Below, piece by piece: positions 39,416-41,288 of a stretch of DNA of 41,288 nt. The position numbers and the translations under genes are program-made. Positions within the stretch are counted from its first letter, which is position 1. Every line of letters begins with the position of its first letter. Origin of the DNA: Gnetum montanum (Eukaryota > Streptophyta > Gnetopsida > Gnetales > Gnetaceae); assembly GCA_015680685.1 (NCBI GenBank), contig MNCI01018056.1, positions 92,082 to 133,369 on the forward strand, given 5' to 3'. The notes beneath the pieces were generated by a model, which did no database searches, was not told the origin of the DNA, and saw nothing but the letters and a program-made list of their open reading frames with translations.

Positions 39416-41288
39416 GTTGGTTGCTGCGTAAGGGCGAAGAGACTTATGATTTGCCTCCTCTACGCTGCCGTCTCGAAACGGCAGGTCGGCCCAAACTAAA
39501 CCGTCATCTTTGCTGTTGGTTTGTTGAGGGGTTTGGAGATGGGTCTGATCGTCAGTCATCTCTACCTCCGAACCCTGTTCCTCTTCAATGTTATTGACGG
39601 TCGTGGGGGTGAGTTCATCACCGCGTATCACAACCTCCCCTCCGGCATAGGGAAGGTGTATCTCCTGGTGTATCGGTGATGAAACTGCCCTCAGTTGAGC
39701 TAACCATGGCCTCCCCAAGATCAGGTTGAACCCTGGCATCTCCTCGACGACTAGGAAGGTGGCCTCCATTGGGAATTGGTCACCCGCCACAAACTCGATG
39801 CGCACCGTCCCCTTGACTTGAACCCGTGTCCCGTTGAACGATTTTACGCAGGCCGTTGTCGTGGGAGTGATATGGTCGACCAGTCCCAACTTATCCACAA
39901 TGGAATAGGGAATGACATTGGTAGTTGCGCCATCGTCCATGTGCACTCTCCGGATCCGGTATTGACCCACCCGGATAGTGATAAACATAGGTTCAGTTGT
40001 CACCCGACCTTTCTCAAGATCGTCTTTGATAGATCCGTCGTGGAAGGTCAGCGAGAAAGGCGTAGGTTGCTCAGCTTCGGGAGGAAACATGACAGCATGT
40101 ATCGCTTCCTCTTCCGCTAGCAAGCTTTCATCCACTGATATGGATGTCAGCATGCGAACCATAGCCTCACGGTGTTCGCGAGATGTCATAAGCAAGTCGT
40201 ACAGGCTCAGCATTGTGTTCTTTTCTTTGAGAGCCTATCTAACTTGCGTAAATGCATCGAGGAGATCCTTCTCTCGGCTAGGTTGCTTGCATCCCTTGTT
40301 CTCTTCCATTCATCCCAAGAGACGGATCTCTCGAGGTGGGACAGTGTTGGCTGGAGGGCTAGTCTTTTCCTTGCCAAGAGGAGGCGACTGTGTTTCTATG
40401 CCTTTATCTTGCTTCTGAGGCATAGACAAGGGTGCAGAGGCCAGGGGCCTAGGCTTAGGGAAGTCGAGCGTAAAGTGGTCCTTTGTTACACTAACTGAGG
40501 TGTCCTCTCCCTTTCGCATGGGAGGCGATGATTGGTTATTCTGGCTAGAGGTCTGCCCCTGCGTGAAAGGAGCAGCCTGTGGTTTTGGCGCCTTGATAAT
40601 GAAGGGCGCTCTTGGCATGGGCGCGGACGAAGCCGCGGCTTGGGCGTTGTTGTGTGACTGAGGGTTTATGTGAGAAGGTGCCCGTATAATGAAGGGCGGC
40701 CTCGAGACGCCACTGGCTGCCAATGAAATGATTGGCCCCCTGGATGGGTTGGCGGGTACGCGCAAGACAAAAAGCTATTTTGGCGATCCCTTACGCTCAT
40801 CGTCCGTACTCACCACAGTGATTGTATAAGGATCGTTGTTTGCGTTCAACGGGTCCTTATATACATGCAGTGTTTGGTTTTCCGGACGCGTCGGATTACT
40901 ACTGTCTAATTTTAGATGACCTTCGTCGATCATGCGTTGAATGTCGTCTTTTAACGCCCAGTAGTAATCCGTGTCGTGACCACACATCTGGTGGTAGTCA
41001 CAGAAACGGTCGAGCATGAAAGATCTTGAAACTGCTGGTTCGTTAGGTAAGGCTAAAGAAGGGTCCTTCAGCAATTCACAGTGACGTCTGTGACGCTTCA
41101 GAGCTTCCTTGGACACCTTCTTAGGTTGAATGTGCCCTGCTGCTAACAGTTGTTTCAGCAATTTAGAATGCTTCACAGGTAAGGCTGCATATTTTGAACG
41201 ATCTTTACGCTCAAAATGTGGCTTTGGCTGGGGGGGCCTTTTCAGGGGTCGTTGTGGCTTGGCTGGTGCCGGCACCAGCCGTGGCCTC
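39416..41288 (-). pseudogene. E7 gag (C-terminal part) and protease, three nonsense codons
   Basis: A single frame enters from the right edge and runs to the proposed splice donor. A basic Pro-rich segment (41275-41200) precedes the gag motif CDYHQMCGHDTDYYWALK (about 41010-40960). This motif is characteristic of Tat gags, but the final Cys is replaced (YY). A Pro/Ser/Gln-rich linker (40765-40310) follows. The protease (about 40010-39620) has VHMDDGATTNVIP at the active site (D-D-G in place of D-S/T-G) and MPGFNLILGRPWLAQL. Nonsense codons are TAG 40775, TGA 40310 and TAG about 40235, at likely Gln, Trp and Gln positions. The gag start and any extra upstream ORF lie outside the window. Confidence 0.85.

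Larger units (their letters stand above)
27712..41288 (-). mobile_element. E7: Tat/Ogre-like retrotransposon with an antisense gene in a PR-RT intron
   Basis: Minus-strand order: gag-protease (41288 to 39416, 5' part outside the window), intron (39415-34295), RT, RNase H, second RNase H, integrase (34294-30731), repeat array, 3' region, polypurine tract and 3' LTR. The YVDD RT, the additional archaeal-type RNase H between RNase H and integrase, the gag motif CDYHQMCGHDTDYYWALK and the absence of a chromodomain place it in the Tat branch, which includes Ogre. It is much richer in CpG than the Athila-like elements around it and has no frameshift in about 5.4 kb of coding sequence, so it is the youngest insertion here. 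Confidence 0.88.

Noticed and set aside
27712-41288. Reassigned genetic code (TAG/TAA read as Gln) as explanation of the E7 stops
   Set aside because: CAG and CAA are used far more often than TAG/TAA at Gln positions. One E7 stop is TGA at a likely Trp. In E5 a Trp codon also became TAG, and frameshifts occur in the neighbouring elements. Deamination explains all of these without a new code.

Overview
The window looks like a block of plant nuclear heterochromatin. I see no host gene, tRNA, rRNA or CRISPR array. Almost all of it is nested Ty3/gypsy LTR retrotransposons of the two non-chromoviral plant branches, Athila-like and Tat-like. The evidence is TG..CA LTRs, 5-bp target duplications, primer-binding sites matching plant tRNA-Asp, gag, protease (PR), reverse transcriptase (RT), RNase H and integrase domains, plant-type TATA boxes and plant-size GT-AG introns. 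The depth of nesting suggests a large repeat-rich genome, for example a gymnosperm, but the species cannot be fixed from this sequence.

Layout. E1 (1-322, +) is the 3' part of an Athila-like element. E2 (about 321-4790, -) is a gag-only Athila-like element with one good LTR and one broken LTR. E3 (4791-12529, +) is a decayed Athila-like element with gag, PR, RT, RNase H and integrase. Its RT is split by a solo LTR (8631-9406) with a perfect 5-bp target duplication. E5 (12530-21398, +) is a second decayed full-coding Athila-like element inserted in the 3' tail of E3. E6 (21399-27711, +) is an Athila-like element with gag and PR but no RT, RNase H or integrase, inserted in the 3' tail of E5. 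E7 (27712 to beyond the right edge, -) is a CpG-rich Tat-like element inserted in the 3' LTR of E6.

E7 is the unusual part. Its gag-PR (39416-41288) and RT-RNase H-aRNase H-integrase (30731-34294) each stay in one frame and can be joined in frame by one 5.1-kb GT-AG intron. A PR-RT intron is known from the related Ogre elements, where it is short. Here the intron contains, on the opposite strand, a separate gene with its own TATA box. Eight exons can be assembled (34707-38772), with all seven junctions GT-AG and phase-consistent, giving about 1034 codons of unrecognised protein. Short motif families recur in the non-coding parts of E7: a 15-copy array after integrase, related copies at both flanks of the passenger gene, about 75-bp-spaced palindromes in the LTR, and many GCGTAA/TTACGC words. 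A possible reading, which is inference, is that E7 carries an accessory gene whose product acts on the element's own repeats.

Decay. All coding regions carry nonsense codons. In E7 I count twelve, all explicable as single C-to-T or G-to-A changes at Gln or Trp codons, with no frameshift seen. This fits deamination of methylated cytosine in silenced DNA.
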